Shown one piece after another: positions 10,737-22,100 of a stretch of DNA of 64,000 nucleotides (the first letter of the stretch is position 1; every line of letters starts with the position of its first letter). The notes below the pieces were generated by a model that was not told the DNA's origin, ran no database searches, and saw only the letters and a program-made list of their open reading frames with translations. Location of the stretch: the NCBI RefSeq assembly GCF_026151205.1, contig NC_087074.1, positions 3,534,001 to 3,598,000 on the forward strand, in the 5' to 3' direction. The position numbers and the translations under genes are program-made. This DNA is from Bolinopsis microptera (taxonomy: Eukaryota > Ctenophora > Tentaculata > Lobata > Bolinopsidae).

Positions 10737-11450
10737 TGGTACCCCGGAAATTTGTACTTATCCTGGAAATTTAGAAGCAAGGTGATCGTTATGAATATTG
10801 AAGATTCGAGGGACTTTTGGTGATGAAAAATGATCATCACCCCTCATCAGGCCTCAATTTTTATTCCTATTGCAGAATAAAGCTAACCTTCACTGTTTGT
10901 CAAATTGATAAACAAGGATTATTATATCAGCAAAATCATCGATTGAGGCTTTTACCCCTACAAGATTAAAAGTGGAACATCCTGTCGCACGGTGGAGAAA
11001 TAGATTTAAACCCAAACTAGCACCTTTTTTTTGGCCCAATCATTTTTACATATCTATTGATTTGACAAATTAAAACTACTGGGATAATGTTTTAAAACAA
11101 AATTACTTTCCAATTCTTAACATAACCCATCATACAATTGCGGTGGAAAATGAAAGAAAAAAGCCAACTGAAAATATTAAATACATTCATTCAGAAATGA
11201 AATCTTATATTCCATCTTGCTACTGTCCAGATTTTCTAGCCGTAGTTGCAACTGTAAGCAATACAGTTTACTTTACACACAAACGTAGTACGTACCCAGT
11301 AAACCTTACGTTAGATTTTCCTTTTTTGACTCATTCAGCATGCACTTTGCCAGCATTTTGCCAGACTTGTAAGAGATTTCTTTACAATCTTTGTCTTCTC
11401 GACACTTATTCATGGCAACATTGGAAAGTCCTCCTCGGCTAGTGCATAGG
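10737..11450. repeat. Duplicated block, copy 1 (uninterrupted)
   Basis: This matches 12590-12988 plus 14494-14690. Shared landmarks include AGAAGCAAGGTGA, CGTTATGAATATTGAAGATT, CCAATTCTTAACA, and the long stretch around TATATTCCATCTTGC and CTAGCCGTAGTT. Copy 1 lacks the roughly 1.5 kb insertion found in copy 2, so it acts as a natural empty site. On the minus strand, part of it parallels the possible exon at 14592-14869 (CREDKDCKEIS here, CEGIKECSGIS there), but with a one-base difference that breaks the frame. Confidence 0.7.
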
Positions 11451-11479
11451 AAGTGTCTGCAATTATCCAGTTTCCATGT

Positions 11480-12097
11480 TCACTCTTCTTCGTCGATATC
11501 TTCCGTACCTGCCTCCTCGTCAGTGACAGCTAGATACAGATCATTCCCAGTGTAGTCCCAGACCTGCGGGTAGATTGTGTTCGTATCCAGTCTGCAGACT
11601 CCGTCCCACGATGTGAACATCTTGCTCCAGAGAACTTTATTCGTGTTAGCGTCTATCAACTTCACACATTTGGTAGTTTTCTCAACTTTAAGTACCTTCA
11701 CCCCGTCTCTACACTTCAGAGCATCACATTTGAGGTTGAAGTCAGTTTTTTCACCACCCCACCATCTTTTTGCGCCAGCTCCTTTGCAGAAGAGATTTCC
11801 GGTGAGGTCACTGTTGGAGGAACGTTTCTTGTACATCTCTACGTGCCCCAGAATAGCCCCAGATCTAGTCCTCAAATAGAGCTTATACTTGACACTTTGG
11901 TTACAGGGATATTTGACGTAAAACTCGGCAGGGTCATTTTTATAAACGGGCAAGGACACTCTTTTACTTTGGTTGATCTGTGTCCATGTGAGAGCACTGG
12001 TATCCTCGACACTGTTCCTCCGGACAAGCTTCTCAGTTGTGAGCCGATACGACTGAGAGACTCCAATCATCAGCATCAACACTATCATCAGTTTCAT
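11480..12097 (-). CDS. Secreted orphan protein, 205 aa
   Basis: A single open exon beginning MKLMIVLMLMIGVSQS, a clear signal peptide, and ending in a short acidic tail (EDIDEEE). The mature part has several cysteines, including NLKCDALKCRDG and TKCVKLID, and a WTQINQ..VSLPVY region. I do not recognise the family. The composition suggests a compact extracellular beta-rich protein, which is speculative. Start choice: the first methionine directly precedes the hydrophobic leader. It adjoins the duplicated block, and a possible related minus-strand exon with an acidic run and cysteines lies in the second copy at 14592-14869. The plus-strand open frames over this interval are shadows. Confidence 0.65.
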   Translation of the reverse strand: MKLMIVLMLMIGVSQSYRLTTEKLVRRNSVEDTSALTWTQINQSKRVSLPVYKNDPAEFYVKYPCNQSVKYKLYLRTRSGAILGHVEMYKKRSSNSDLTGNLFCKGAGAKRWWGGEKTDFNLKCDALKCRDGVKVLKVEKTTKCVKLIDANTNKVLWSKMFTSWDGVCRLDTNTIYPQVWDYTGNDLYLAVTDEEAGTEDIDEEE

Positions 12098-13040
12098 CTC
12101 AGCAATGGAGGTGGAAATATAAATTCACAGTTAGCACGCTCAGTACAGGTCTATACGTTCAGACAGGCTAGGTCAGGGATCCGTCAACAAAATAAAAACG
12201 ATGGCACGATAGTATTAGTTATAAAATGCCTCGTCTTTCATCCCTTATATATTTACAATTCTAACAATAGTATCATTGTTAATTTGGATTGGGTTTCATC
12301 GTCTACTCTTGTGTGAATTGTTTGATGAACTGGTTAGTATCTGGTTAATTGGATTCATTGTATTATAGCACAACTAAAAGTGGAGGGAACAACAATATAA
12401 ACCCTTAAATATACTTAAATATAAATCAGTTAACTGTTCTAAATGAGCAAAATTGTTAAGTGGGTTTTGATAAAGATATCATGATATGATTAATAAAGAT
12501 ATTAACGTACCAAGGTGACGTGTAATTGAAGGATAACGATGTGGATATCAGGTCCGTTGGCGTTTTTCCACAAGCAGCGCCAGGATGCGAAGTACCACGG
12601 AAATTTGTTCAAAACTTGGAAATCTAGATTCTAGAAGCAAGGTGAAGGAGATCGTTATGAATATTGAAGATTAAGTGGTTCATCACCACTCTTCTGCACT
12701 GGCTCTTTATTCCTTCTGCAGAAAAGTCAACCTTGACTGTTTGTCAGCGGCTTTTAGTTTTACTTACTGGCTCAGTCTGGGGTCCCCAGGTAAGCTTTTG
12801 CATAAAAGTGGGATTCAACATCCTGTCTGTCGTCCAATGGAGAAATATATTTCAAACCAAACTAGCACTTTTTGTTCCCAATTATTGTTTACAATACTAT
12901 TGATTTGACAAATTAAAAATACTCAGATGATTTTTTTTAATGCAATAATTTCCCAATTCTTAACACAACCAACCCAAATTAATTTAATTAGGGGTCGTTC
13001 AAATCAATGAAATTAACATATTCATGTTAATTTCATTGAT

Positions 13041-14020
13041 TTTAAGGCAGCGTTTGATTCCATCAGAATAGAGTTTATCTGGTCAAGCATGAGACACTTT
13101 ATGTTAGAATCTTCCAGGCATTTTTCAACGGAACCATGAGTGCTGTCAGGGTTAATGGTAAAATGTCTGATTGGTTCTCTGTCAATTCAGGCACTGGACA
13201 GGGCCCTCCTGTATTTAATTTTTGTCTGAACTTTGGTATCTTTTTGGCTGAGGTTCACAAGGCAATCAGTCATGGTGCTGTACTGCAAAAGGAACTGAAG
13301 GGGGCAGATGAAAAAGTTATCATGGATAGTGACTACGCTGATGATCTGGCAGTGATGGACAATACTGAAGAAGGGCTGCAGGAGTCCACTGATCTTATCG
13401 CTTATTACACCTCTTATGCTGGGTTAAAGATCAACGCTAAAAAGACACAATGCATGGCGATCAGCAAGTGTGCATCCCAGCGACCTTACACCGAAAGAGA
13501 CAGTATAAAGCTAACAGTGGAGGGAGAACCTGTTGAACAGGTCACTAACTTTGTTTATCTTGATGCCAACGTCAGTGGGGATGGTACCATTGACCGAGAT
13601 CTTGACATCAGGATTCAGCGTGCTAATGGTGCGTTCCATCAGCTTTGGAAGATATGGAACAGTAGAACTAGAGAAGTTCTCAGAACTGAAGAAGTTCTCA
13701 GGCGTGCTGGAATTAAGTCTATTGAAGCTTTCATCGGTTCGGTTAGACTAAGGTGGTACGGACACGTTGTCAGAATGCCAGAGACACGATTTCCCAATTT
13801 TCTACTGGATTGGAAACCAAACTATGGAAAGAGACTGAGAGGACGACCCCGCAAAGGCTGGATGGCCTGTGTACTTGAGGATGCGGCTGACTTTACAGGT
13901 GTCGATAACATCAGCAGAGATGCAGTAAAACAATTAGCTCTAGCTCTAAAACGAGTGGAATGGAGGCACATGATACACCGTAGAAGAGATGTGTGTGATG
14001 CAGGCCACTCCAACGACTAG
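13041..14020 (+). pseudogene. Non-LTR retrotransposon reverse transcriptase fragment
   Basis: The frame beginning near 13041 reads DFKAAFDSI (RT motif A) and is soon broken. From 13136 an open frame of 294 codons carries NSGTGQG, then YADDLAVMD (the catalytic YxDD motif), GLKINAKKTQ, and downstream the conserved tail VRLRWYGHVVRMPE followed by KRLRGRPRKGW, typical of C-terminal regions of RTE/CR1-like LINEs. Segments of the RT thumb are missing compared with the usual order, and motif A lies in another frame. This is a degraded copy. The endonuclease domain is absent. Confidence 0.8.
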
Positions 14021-14319
14021 GAGGAGACCTCTAGCCTCTTTATGTAGCATGTATGTCACATATTACGTAATCAGCCGAGGGGGGTTTTCCAAATGCTTAC
14101 GGTTGATTACGGAATAATAACAATTTGACAATATTTTAATTCAAATTCCACTCAATTTCACTCTGATAGTGATAAAATTTAGAAATTGATCGAATATCCG
14201 GCTATAAGTATAATAGTAAGAAGTTTAGAAAGTGTTTAGCCGGATATATTAATGATTTCGGCTCATCAGTCATCATGATAGCATGAAACGTAGAGAAAAG
14301 TGTTTTCTAGGGAAAAAAG

Positions 14320-14398
14320 TCGAGGGGGGGGGGGGGGGGGGGAGGGTCAGGCCGTGATTATGTAATATTGCTGTCAGGAGGGGGGGGGGGGGGGGGGT
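14320..14398. repeat. Long G homopolymer runs
   Basis: Two runs of about 17-20 G each (around 14326-14342 and 14381-14397) inside the inserted element. Length is likely to be uncertain in any assembly. Confidence 0.7.
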
Positions 14399-14591
14399 TG
14401 GGTCTTGATTAATGATTACGGTTGATTACGGAGGGGGGGGAGGGGGCAAAAATTGCTTAAATATTGATTACGTAATATGTGAACGACCCCTTATTAAATA
14501 TTAAATAAATCCAGAAATGAAATGTTATATTCCATCTTGCAACTGTCCAGATTTCCTAGCCGTAGTTAATTTGTAAGCAATACAGCTTGCT

Positions 14592-14869
14592 TTACTCACA
14601 AGCGTACGCAGTAAACTTTACGTTAGATTTTCCTTTTATTGACTGATTCAGCTGGCACTTTTTCTGCATGCTTCCTTTGCAAGAGATTCCGCTGCACTCC
14701 TTGATTCCTTCACATAACGTCATGGTCTCAGATTTCGTGTACTTTAACAAAGTCAGGCCCTTCTTAAACTTCCTGTCCTCTACTTCCCTCCACGTACAAG
14801 TTTTTTTCTCTTCCTTGTCGTCATCATCGTCATCGTCATCATCGTCGTCGTTTTCGTCATCACCTCCAG
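14592..14869 (-). CDS. Possible terminal exon of an acidic, cysteine-containing protein
   Basis: On the minus strand an acceptor (TTTCTAG) is followed by 92 open codons in phase 1 to a TAA. The exon begins with a run of about 11 aspartates, then KEEKKTCTWREVEDRKF, then six cysteines in spaced pattern (CEGIKECSGISCKGSMQKKC). No domain is recognised. The corresponding stretch in the duplicated copy (about 11330-11440) keeps similar cysteines but has a one-base shift. No upstream exons were found toward 16 kb. The aspartate run could also be a plain GAC/GAT microsatellite. Confidence 0.35.
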
Positions 14870-16151
14870 CTAGAAAAATGTATATTACAAGGATAACCTA
14901 AGGTTTCACCTAGCAGTAAACAGAAAGGATTTCCGAATATCATTCCCATAGAAGAATAGCACCAGCTATATTAAGTATTATAAATTATGTAAATATGTAT
15001 TATTACTTTATTACGTAATCAATTTTTGGACAATTTGTAACCCCCTCCCCCCTCCTTAAAGTTAATCAGTCTTACACATAGCTATCGTGTAAAAATTACA
15101 CTAGCGTAATCATTTGGAAACCCCCTCCCCCTCGGCTGATTACGTAATATGTTAACGACCCCATATTGGTTAACGAAGGCACTGACCCATCAGAATAGGA
15201 TAGTGAGCGTAGCTAGCAATAGCACATGTGTTAGTACCTCTCCTAATCTTTATATAACCCTTGTCTCCCCAGGATGAACCCCAACTGAAAGTGGTGGAGG
15301 TTGTCATAATGTCATCGCCTCGAAATCTCGATCAAATCATAATGTCAGTTATAGTACTATGCAATGACGAACTTGATGAAGCTTAGGCAGCGCCTAAGCA
15401 ACAGACACTGTAGCGGAAAATAGAATATCTGCAGTAAGTATCTGCCTACCTGTAAAGCTGTAACCTAGCGAACGCGAACCTAGTGGACATCATTGCTGTA
15501 TGATGAACAAGAAAATAGTTATGGATAGTACTGTACTGTGTACACTGTAGAATCACGATTCAGTGACACAGCTGAAATTGAGAAACAGTTTATATTTTCC
15601 TTAACTGTTTCGCAACTATTGTATTAAAACGTGATATTAAAGCTTATGCACTACTTTTAAAACGTGATATTAAAGCTTATGCACTACTTTATTGGACTTA
15701 ATTTGGTCGGAAATCGCGCGAATGGTAAAAGTGTCAGCGCCCATAATAATATCCACTCACGCAATAATAATATCCATCCAAATAAGGCCAAGGTGCTATA
15801 ATATATGTGATCATGGCGAGTAAGAATTATCCACTATATTCAGTGCCTTACTCCCCTTACTTACAAGCAAATTTATTTATATCCTACATGAAAGCATAAA
15901 GCTGATAAGCATGTTATGTGTGACATAATAACTTCAGCACACCTGATGTACACGATATAAGCACTGCTTCAAAGTTTGTAAATTTCGCAGTGGAACTGCA
16001 CGCCAAGTGCACGTGACCTGTACATTCTCCTGCACGTCATCTCGTCTTATCAGATCTTTCTGAAATCGCTTGTATGTTACGTTGACGCGAATTTGTCCAT
16101 ATTTTAGTGTAAACCTTCTAATTGTAGTTAAGCTAATTGGTTAATTAAAAT
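14870..16151. other. Intergenic, with ATTACGTAAT repeat remnants
   Basis: At 15005-15165 there are ATTACGTAAT blocks and CCCCCTCCCC runs ending in GTTAACGACCCC, a further end of the repeat family seen at 12989-14496. At 15628-15690 a roughly 29-bp stretch (AAAACGTGATATTAAAGC) is duplicated in tandem. No gene is recognised until 16152. Confidence 0.55.
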
Positions 16152-19100
16152 ATGACTATCATGGATGAGAGTAGTGACATGTTGTCAAGGTGGGTGTTGG
16201 ATCCTTTCACAATCTTTCTGTTTGCTAGAACTTCCGATGATCCACTATCCAGGAGTTCAAACGCTAGGTTAATATAATTTTGTTTGCTAGTCCATTCACA
16301 AATCACGCGTTTTCTCCCCAAAGGTTTTATCAAAGTTTGTTGATCACGCAAAGGAAGAACGAAGAGCTGATTTGTACGTTGGAAGATAGTGTGCTACAAT
16401 TGGAGAGATTGGAGTCTATGTCCGAGGATGATCCTCTGAATGAAGTCATAGCAAATCTCAGGTAGCTGCTAGGATCCTTTTATCCCTTTCTTTACCTGCT
16501 CGTATAACCACTTCAGCTATTATTCACCAATTACCTATTATTTGTCCCCTCCTGATCTAAACAGACAACATGCAAAATAGCCAACTCTAAACCTTGAATT
16601 TTGTCGATTTCTTTTACCTCTGTGTTCGCCTCAGGGTGGTTACTTTGGAAACAATCCGTCCTAACCAGAATAGCTCACGGGAACTGGACGGTTTTATGAA
16701 GCTGTTGGAGGCGAGGCTTTGTGAGATCAAGGCTCAGGAGAAACACAACGAGAAACAGGTAATAGTAGCTGCAGGTTCCACATGGCATGATGGGCGGTTA
16801 TTTTACATTATTGTAGCTGTTATTGTTAACGGTTAGGTCAATAAATATTAGGTCAATTTGTTATTATCATCGCCTCCGTAGCTCAGTGGTTAGAGCACTG
16901 GTCTTGTAAACCAGGGGTCATGAGTTCGATTCTCATCGGAGGCTAATCCATAGCCTTTGTCGCCTTTGGAATGATCTTTTACGAAACTATGCTCTTTCAG
17001 ATTTTAACAATTGAAAAAGAGAGACGAGATGTGAAATCCCAAAGGTCGGCTCTTGATGAGCAGAAGAGGTTGCTTGCTAATGATAAGGAGAAGCTGGAGC
17101 AGAAAATTGACCAGGTGCACCACATAGTTACATCATCAATCATCATATACTATATAGAATTACCATTGAGTTGCTACATTCAATTTCATTTAATCTATTT
17201 GTACTTTTGTAACATTCTCATCAAATTTAATAGATTAACAGTGTTGTATGAGTTTAAAAATAAAATATAGAATTTAATGATCGTGTGTGTGAGATTACAG
17301 AACGAGATCGTGCACGCCAAAGTGGTGTTGTAACATTTACAGATAGCTTTTTCACACAGGAAAGAAGCGAGTTATTAGCTCGAGCAGAAAAGTTGGCGGC
17401 AATGGCAAAGATAATCGAGCATGAACCTGAATCACTGGAGGTGTCCGTTATCAAGGTCGGGATTATGTATTTATATAACGTCGTGTTCATGAACTTCATT
17501 TCATAATTTTCACCTAATCTAAATCAACTCATAATCATACTCGAAAATTAATTTTCTTTTGTATATATAGGGGATGCCAGAATTATTGACAGACTGATTG
17601 TAGTCTCACAAAGAAAACAAAGCATAAGTAAACTGTAAGTTTCCACGTAGGAGGCAGAGAAGGGTAAACTGAAGTCAGAGTTGTCGGTAATGAAGAAGAC
17701 AGAGGAGATCAAGGGACTGGAGACGATGTGTGAACGTTATCAGGAGGAAATTAAGAAGGTTAGTTGAAGAGTTGGTAACTGGTTACTGTTCCTGTTGGTA
17801 ACTGGTTACTGCTTACCTCTCACTGTTTACTTATAATAACCTGCCACTATACTGCAACAGTCGATGAACTCTGATCACAAGTTATATGATTATAGTTGAT
17901 GGAATGGTAGCAGCTTATTCGAGTTTGACTTGTCGTTTTCCAGGTAAGGGATGATGCTAGAGAAGCGATAAAGATCAGTGAGAATCAAGCGATTGAGGGT
18001 AAGTAATAATAAAATAACGCCAACAAGCCTATCTCAGCGTTTACTTCCAGTTTTTCAACTAACAAAGAAATTATACAATCTGCAGCTTAATGACATTCTT
18101 ACTTATGGATATTTGAAAATGATCATTTTTGTATTTTCACAGCTTGCAAGAGGTTGAAACAAATGAACACAGAGTTAGTGAAATCACAAGATACAGCCAG
18201 AAGAATGCAGCAAATTCTTGTGGCAGAAAAAGATCGAAACAAAGAATTGAAGGTAACAAAATTTAAGTGTAGCAGCGTAACTGTGATTTTCCGATAAATG
18301 GTTTTCAATTTTTAATTTCAATACTCTATTATTGTTGTTGTCACGATCATCGTTATCGGAGCTTTACGCTATGCAACGAGATAATTAAATTGAAGTGCAA
18401 TCGTAAGAAGCAATCAAGAGTTTTAACATTTCGTAAATTTTAACCAAAAACGATTTCCTTACCAAATGTTTTAAAGCTTTGAATGCTCAATAGTTCAATT
18501 AGCCTATCTAATCACTATCATTGTTAATTGAGAAGAAATCAGCTTCATCAGGTTACCTTATCATCCCAATCAATCAAAATTCAGAAACGGCAATTTCACC
18601 CTAAACGCGAGTCTGTAGACAGCCCACCATCGGCTCGAATCTCCTGTCTTCCTAAACTTAATGAGTATGAATCATATCCTTTCTATATGCATGAGAAACA
18701 TCGAGGGTTTCTCATAGACACGAAACAATGTGCTTTGGGAGTGGTTTGCTGTAATTTAGTAATTGTACAGTTAATACTTTAATAGGGTACACATGGAACG
18801 ATGGGCGGCCAATATCCCTTATATTTTATTCAGTAAATTTATCATCATCATCGCCTCCGTAGCTCAGTGGTTAGAGCACTGGTCTTGTAAACCAGGGGTC
18901 ATGAGTTCAATTCTCATCGGAGGCTGATTCAGTGACCTAGTCACCTTTTGGAGTGATTTGAAGATAATAATATGGTATAGGTGTCCATGGAATTGCAGCG
19001 TAGATTGTAGACCAGTGAATGGATTGTAAACCATTGAGCACTCAGCTGCAGCACTGGTCTAGTAAACCAAAGGTCATGAGTTTCATTATATCAACGAACG

Positions 19101-22100
19101 ATAAAAATTAGAATAAATGCAATTGATTTTGCTGCCGCTGCAAGAAAAGATGAAAAGGTAATGCTATTTTCTTAAATTCTCGAGTTTTTGAGGGATATTA
19201 AACAAGATCCCACACTATGCACCCAAACCCATGCAACCTTGGCGAACCAAAGTAAAAGGGGTACTTCCGAGCAGTTCGGTAAATAATGGTTTCCGCATTG
19301 ATCGACTTATACCTTGTTAGTACAGACAGATCCGTCTGAAAAAATCGATCTGCTGACACTCAAAGCTTTCAGAGGATTTTTGACGTTTTTGAGTCCCATT
19401 AGGTGCCCTTTATGGCTGACCAACTTTTCCGAACTTTTCCACTTGTCTTAAGGCCACTTTTTGCCACTTTACCACTTTTTACCACCTTTCTTGTTTGTCG
19501 AATATCTTTAGTTGTGAACATCGTAAAAGGTTGCGGATCAATCGAGTGTGTTCATATTATCAGGAAGAAAAACTTTTGTTGCAACAATTTTTACGTCAGA
19601 TAATAAGTTAATTGGATAATTATCAATTAACTAATTAGCTAAATTCTAAAAAATTTTACATTTTTTAGAATTACATTTTTTTTCGAGACTTTAAAAATTT
19701 CGAAAATTAAAAATATTTTTTCCGCCAAAAGTGATCAAATCGCATGAAACACGGAGAAAAATGCCTTTCAAATAAACTTAGTTAATTTTTCGTTTCAAGA
19801 ATACTTAAATCGCCAATATTTGTAGTTGGAGTTCAGTAAATCTCGGCAGATTTTAGTAATCAGGAATTATATTACTACGTGAAGAGGTCTGAAACTGAAA
19901 AACGTTAACCATACGATCGCGCGGCGACATAAGAGAGTTTCATAAACTAATTTTTACAGAAACTGCACCAATGGCACAGTCATGATCGAAACGATAGCCT
20001 GCTGTACTGTCATTTTATTGATTTCAATGATGAATCAGTGGGGTTAAGATAATCACATTTGTAATAAAATATAAATAAAACATATCTATACCGTCAATTG
20101 TGCTAGTCTAAACCAGCCTACCTGTATTACCAGGCCTCTTCTTTTCCTCGACAATCAAACCAAGTTGCTCATATCGCATTTGGTGGGTGATGTAAGTGGT
20201 AATGCGCTTAGTCAATAAAGACACCGTGTTTTTTATTAAAAGGAGTTAATGAAGCAAGTATTCATGACACAAAGAAGAATGGTCGGTGGGGATTGGGACC
20301 CACTTAAATCACCTTAACACAGTGCCCTCAGTAATCCATCCTGTTATTCAAATTATTTGTTATATAGTAGTGTTGAAAGTATTGAAACTAATACATATCG
20401 AGCTGTATTCAATCAGAATACGACACAATACGTGTATATTAAATATGGCTCTTAATGAGGTTTATGTTACGCTTTATACCGTGAGAAACCCGGTATAGAG
20501 ACGTTTTAAAGTTTATCACGAAAACGTATACTTGGCCTCATTACATGGCTCATTTACAGTTCGAAGAAGGCAAGAACAGATCAAGGAAACTAAGGAACAG
20601 CCAGGTCCAGGAAGCAAGTGTAAATATACACCTTCCAACATCAACTGTGACTTGTTTTGTATTGTACTGCATACCGCTTCATTTGCTGTGCTGGATACCT
20701 CAAATCACCCCCATATTTCAGGGTCGGCTAAACGTAAAATCAGCAAGGGTAACATACTGGCAAGGGTAAGATGTAGATACGAGTGACGGGCAAGGGGTAG
20801 TAAAGAACCGGTAATAATTAATTCAGTGAAATATTCCACGAGAGTCAGGATATTTTGGAAATTGCTAATAGAGACAGATTCTGATCAGGAAGGATTGTTA
20901 ATGTTATTGAGGGTGTTGATTTGAAATCCGGACGTCGTGAGGTAAAAATACAGGTTCTTCCCGTAGAATATTCGGGGCTATGATGATCAGCTCAGGATTA
21001 ATGTGGGACAGATCGACGGGCATTGAAAAGAGCGAGTTGAAAGCTTTCTGGTCTTTTCTTGCCTTCTTTGAGCCATGAGGCCAAGTAGACGTTTTCGTGA
21101 TAAACTGTAAAACCTCTCCATACTATTACTGGGCCTCTCACGGGAGAAACGAGAAGTGTACGATATAGAACGTTTCATATACCTCATTAAGGGCCATAAT
21201 ATAATATACACGTATTGCATTGTGTCGTTTTGTGATTGAATACAGCTCGATATGTATTACTACTTACATCACCCACCAAATGCAATATGAGCAACTTGGT
21301 TTGATTGTCGAGGAAAAGAAGAGGCCTGGTAATACAGGTAGGCTGGTTTAGACTAGCACAATTGACGGTATAGATATGTTTTATTTATATTTTATTACAA
21401 ATGTGATTATCTTAACCCCACTGATTCATCATTGAAATCAATAAAATGACAGTACAGCAGGCTATCGTTTCGATCTTGACTGTGCCATTGGTGCAGTTTC
21501 TGTAAAAATTAGTTTATGAAACTCTCTTATGTCGCCGCGCGATCGTATGGTTAACGTTTTTCAGTTTCAGACCTCTTCACGTAGTAATATAATTCCTGAT
21601 TACTAAAATCTGCCGAGATTTACTGAACTCCAACTACAAATATTGGCGATTTAAGTATTCTTGAAACGAAAAATTAACTAAGTTTTAGTCAAATAAATTA
21701 TTTGAAAGGCATTTTTCTCCGTGTTTCATGCGATTTGATCACTTTTGGCGGAAAAAATATTTTTAATTTTCGAAATTTTTAAAGTCTCGAAAAAAAATGT
21801 AATTCTAAAAAATGTAAAATTTTTTAGAATTTAGCTAATTAGTTAATTGATAATTATCCAATTAACTTATTATCTGACGTAAAAATTGTTGCAACAAAAG
21901 TTTTTCTTCCTGATAATATGAACACACTCGATTGATCCGCAACCTTTTACGATGTTCACAACTAAAGATATTCGACAAACAAGAAAGGTGGTAAAAAGTG
22001 GTAAAGTGGCAAAAAGTGGCCTTAAGACAAGTGGAAAAGTTCGGAAAAGTTGGTCAGCCATAAAGGGCACCTAATGGGACTCAAAAACGTCAAAAATCCT

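Larger units (their letters stand above)
12989..14496. mobile_element. Insertion with Harbinger-like ends carrying a LINE fragment
   Basis: The left end reads TTA then GGGGTCGTTC. The right end reads ATTACGTAATATGTGAACG then ACCCC and TTA, so the outer ends are inverted repeats and flanked by TTA, the 3-bp TWA-type duplication typical of PIF/Harbinger elements. Related sequence (ATTACGTAAT next to CCCC or GGGG runs) recurs inside near 14050-14100 and again at 15005-15165, so more than one element or a composite may be present. The interior contains two G-runs of about 20 and a non-LTR reverse transcriptase fragment. No Harbinger transposase is seen. Confidence 0.55.
12590..14690. repeat. Duplicated block, copy 2 (split by an insertion)
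   Basis: Left part 12590-12988 and right part 14494-14690 together correspond to 10737-11450. The interval between them is an inserted element with GGGGTCGTTC ends. Confidence 0.65.

Noticed and set aside
11577-12316. Plus-strand open frames of 100 and 157 codons
   Set aside because: They are antisense to the secreted-protein exon and have no signal, domain or splice context.
19403-19603. 66-codon open frame (MPFMADQLF) as a gene, since it is perfectly conserved at 21870-22070
   Set aside because: It lies within the near-identical arms of one inverted repeat, so conservation reflects the repeat and not coding selection. No domain is visible.
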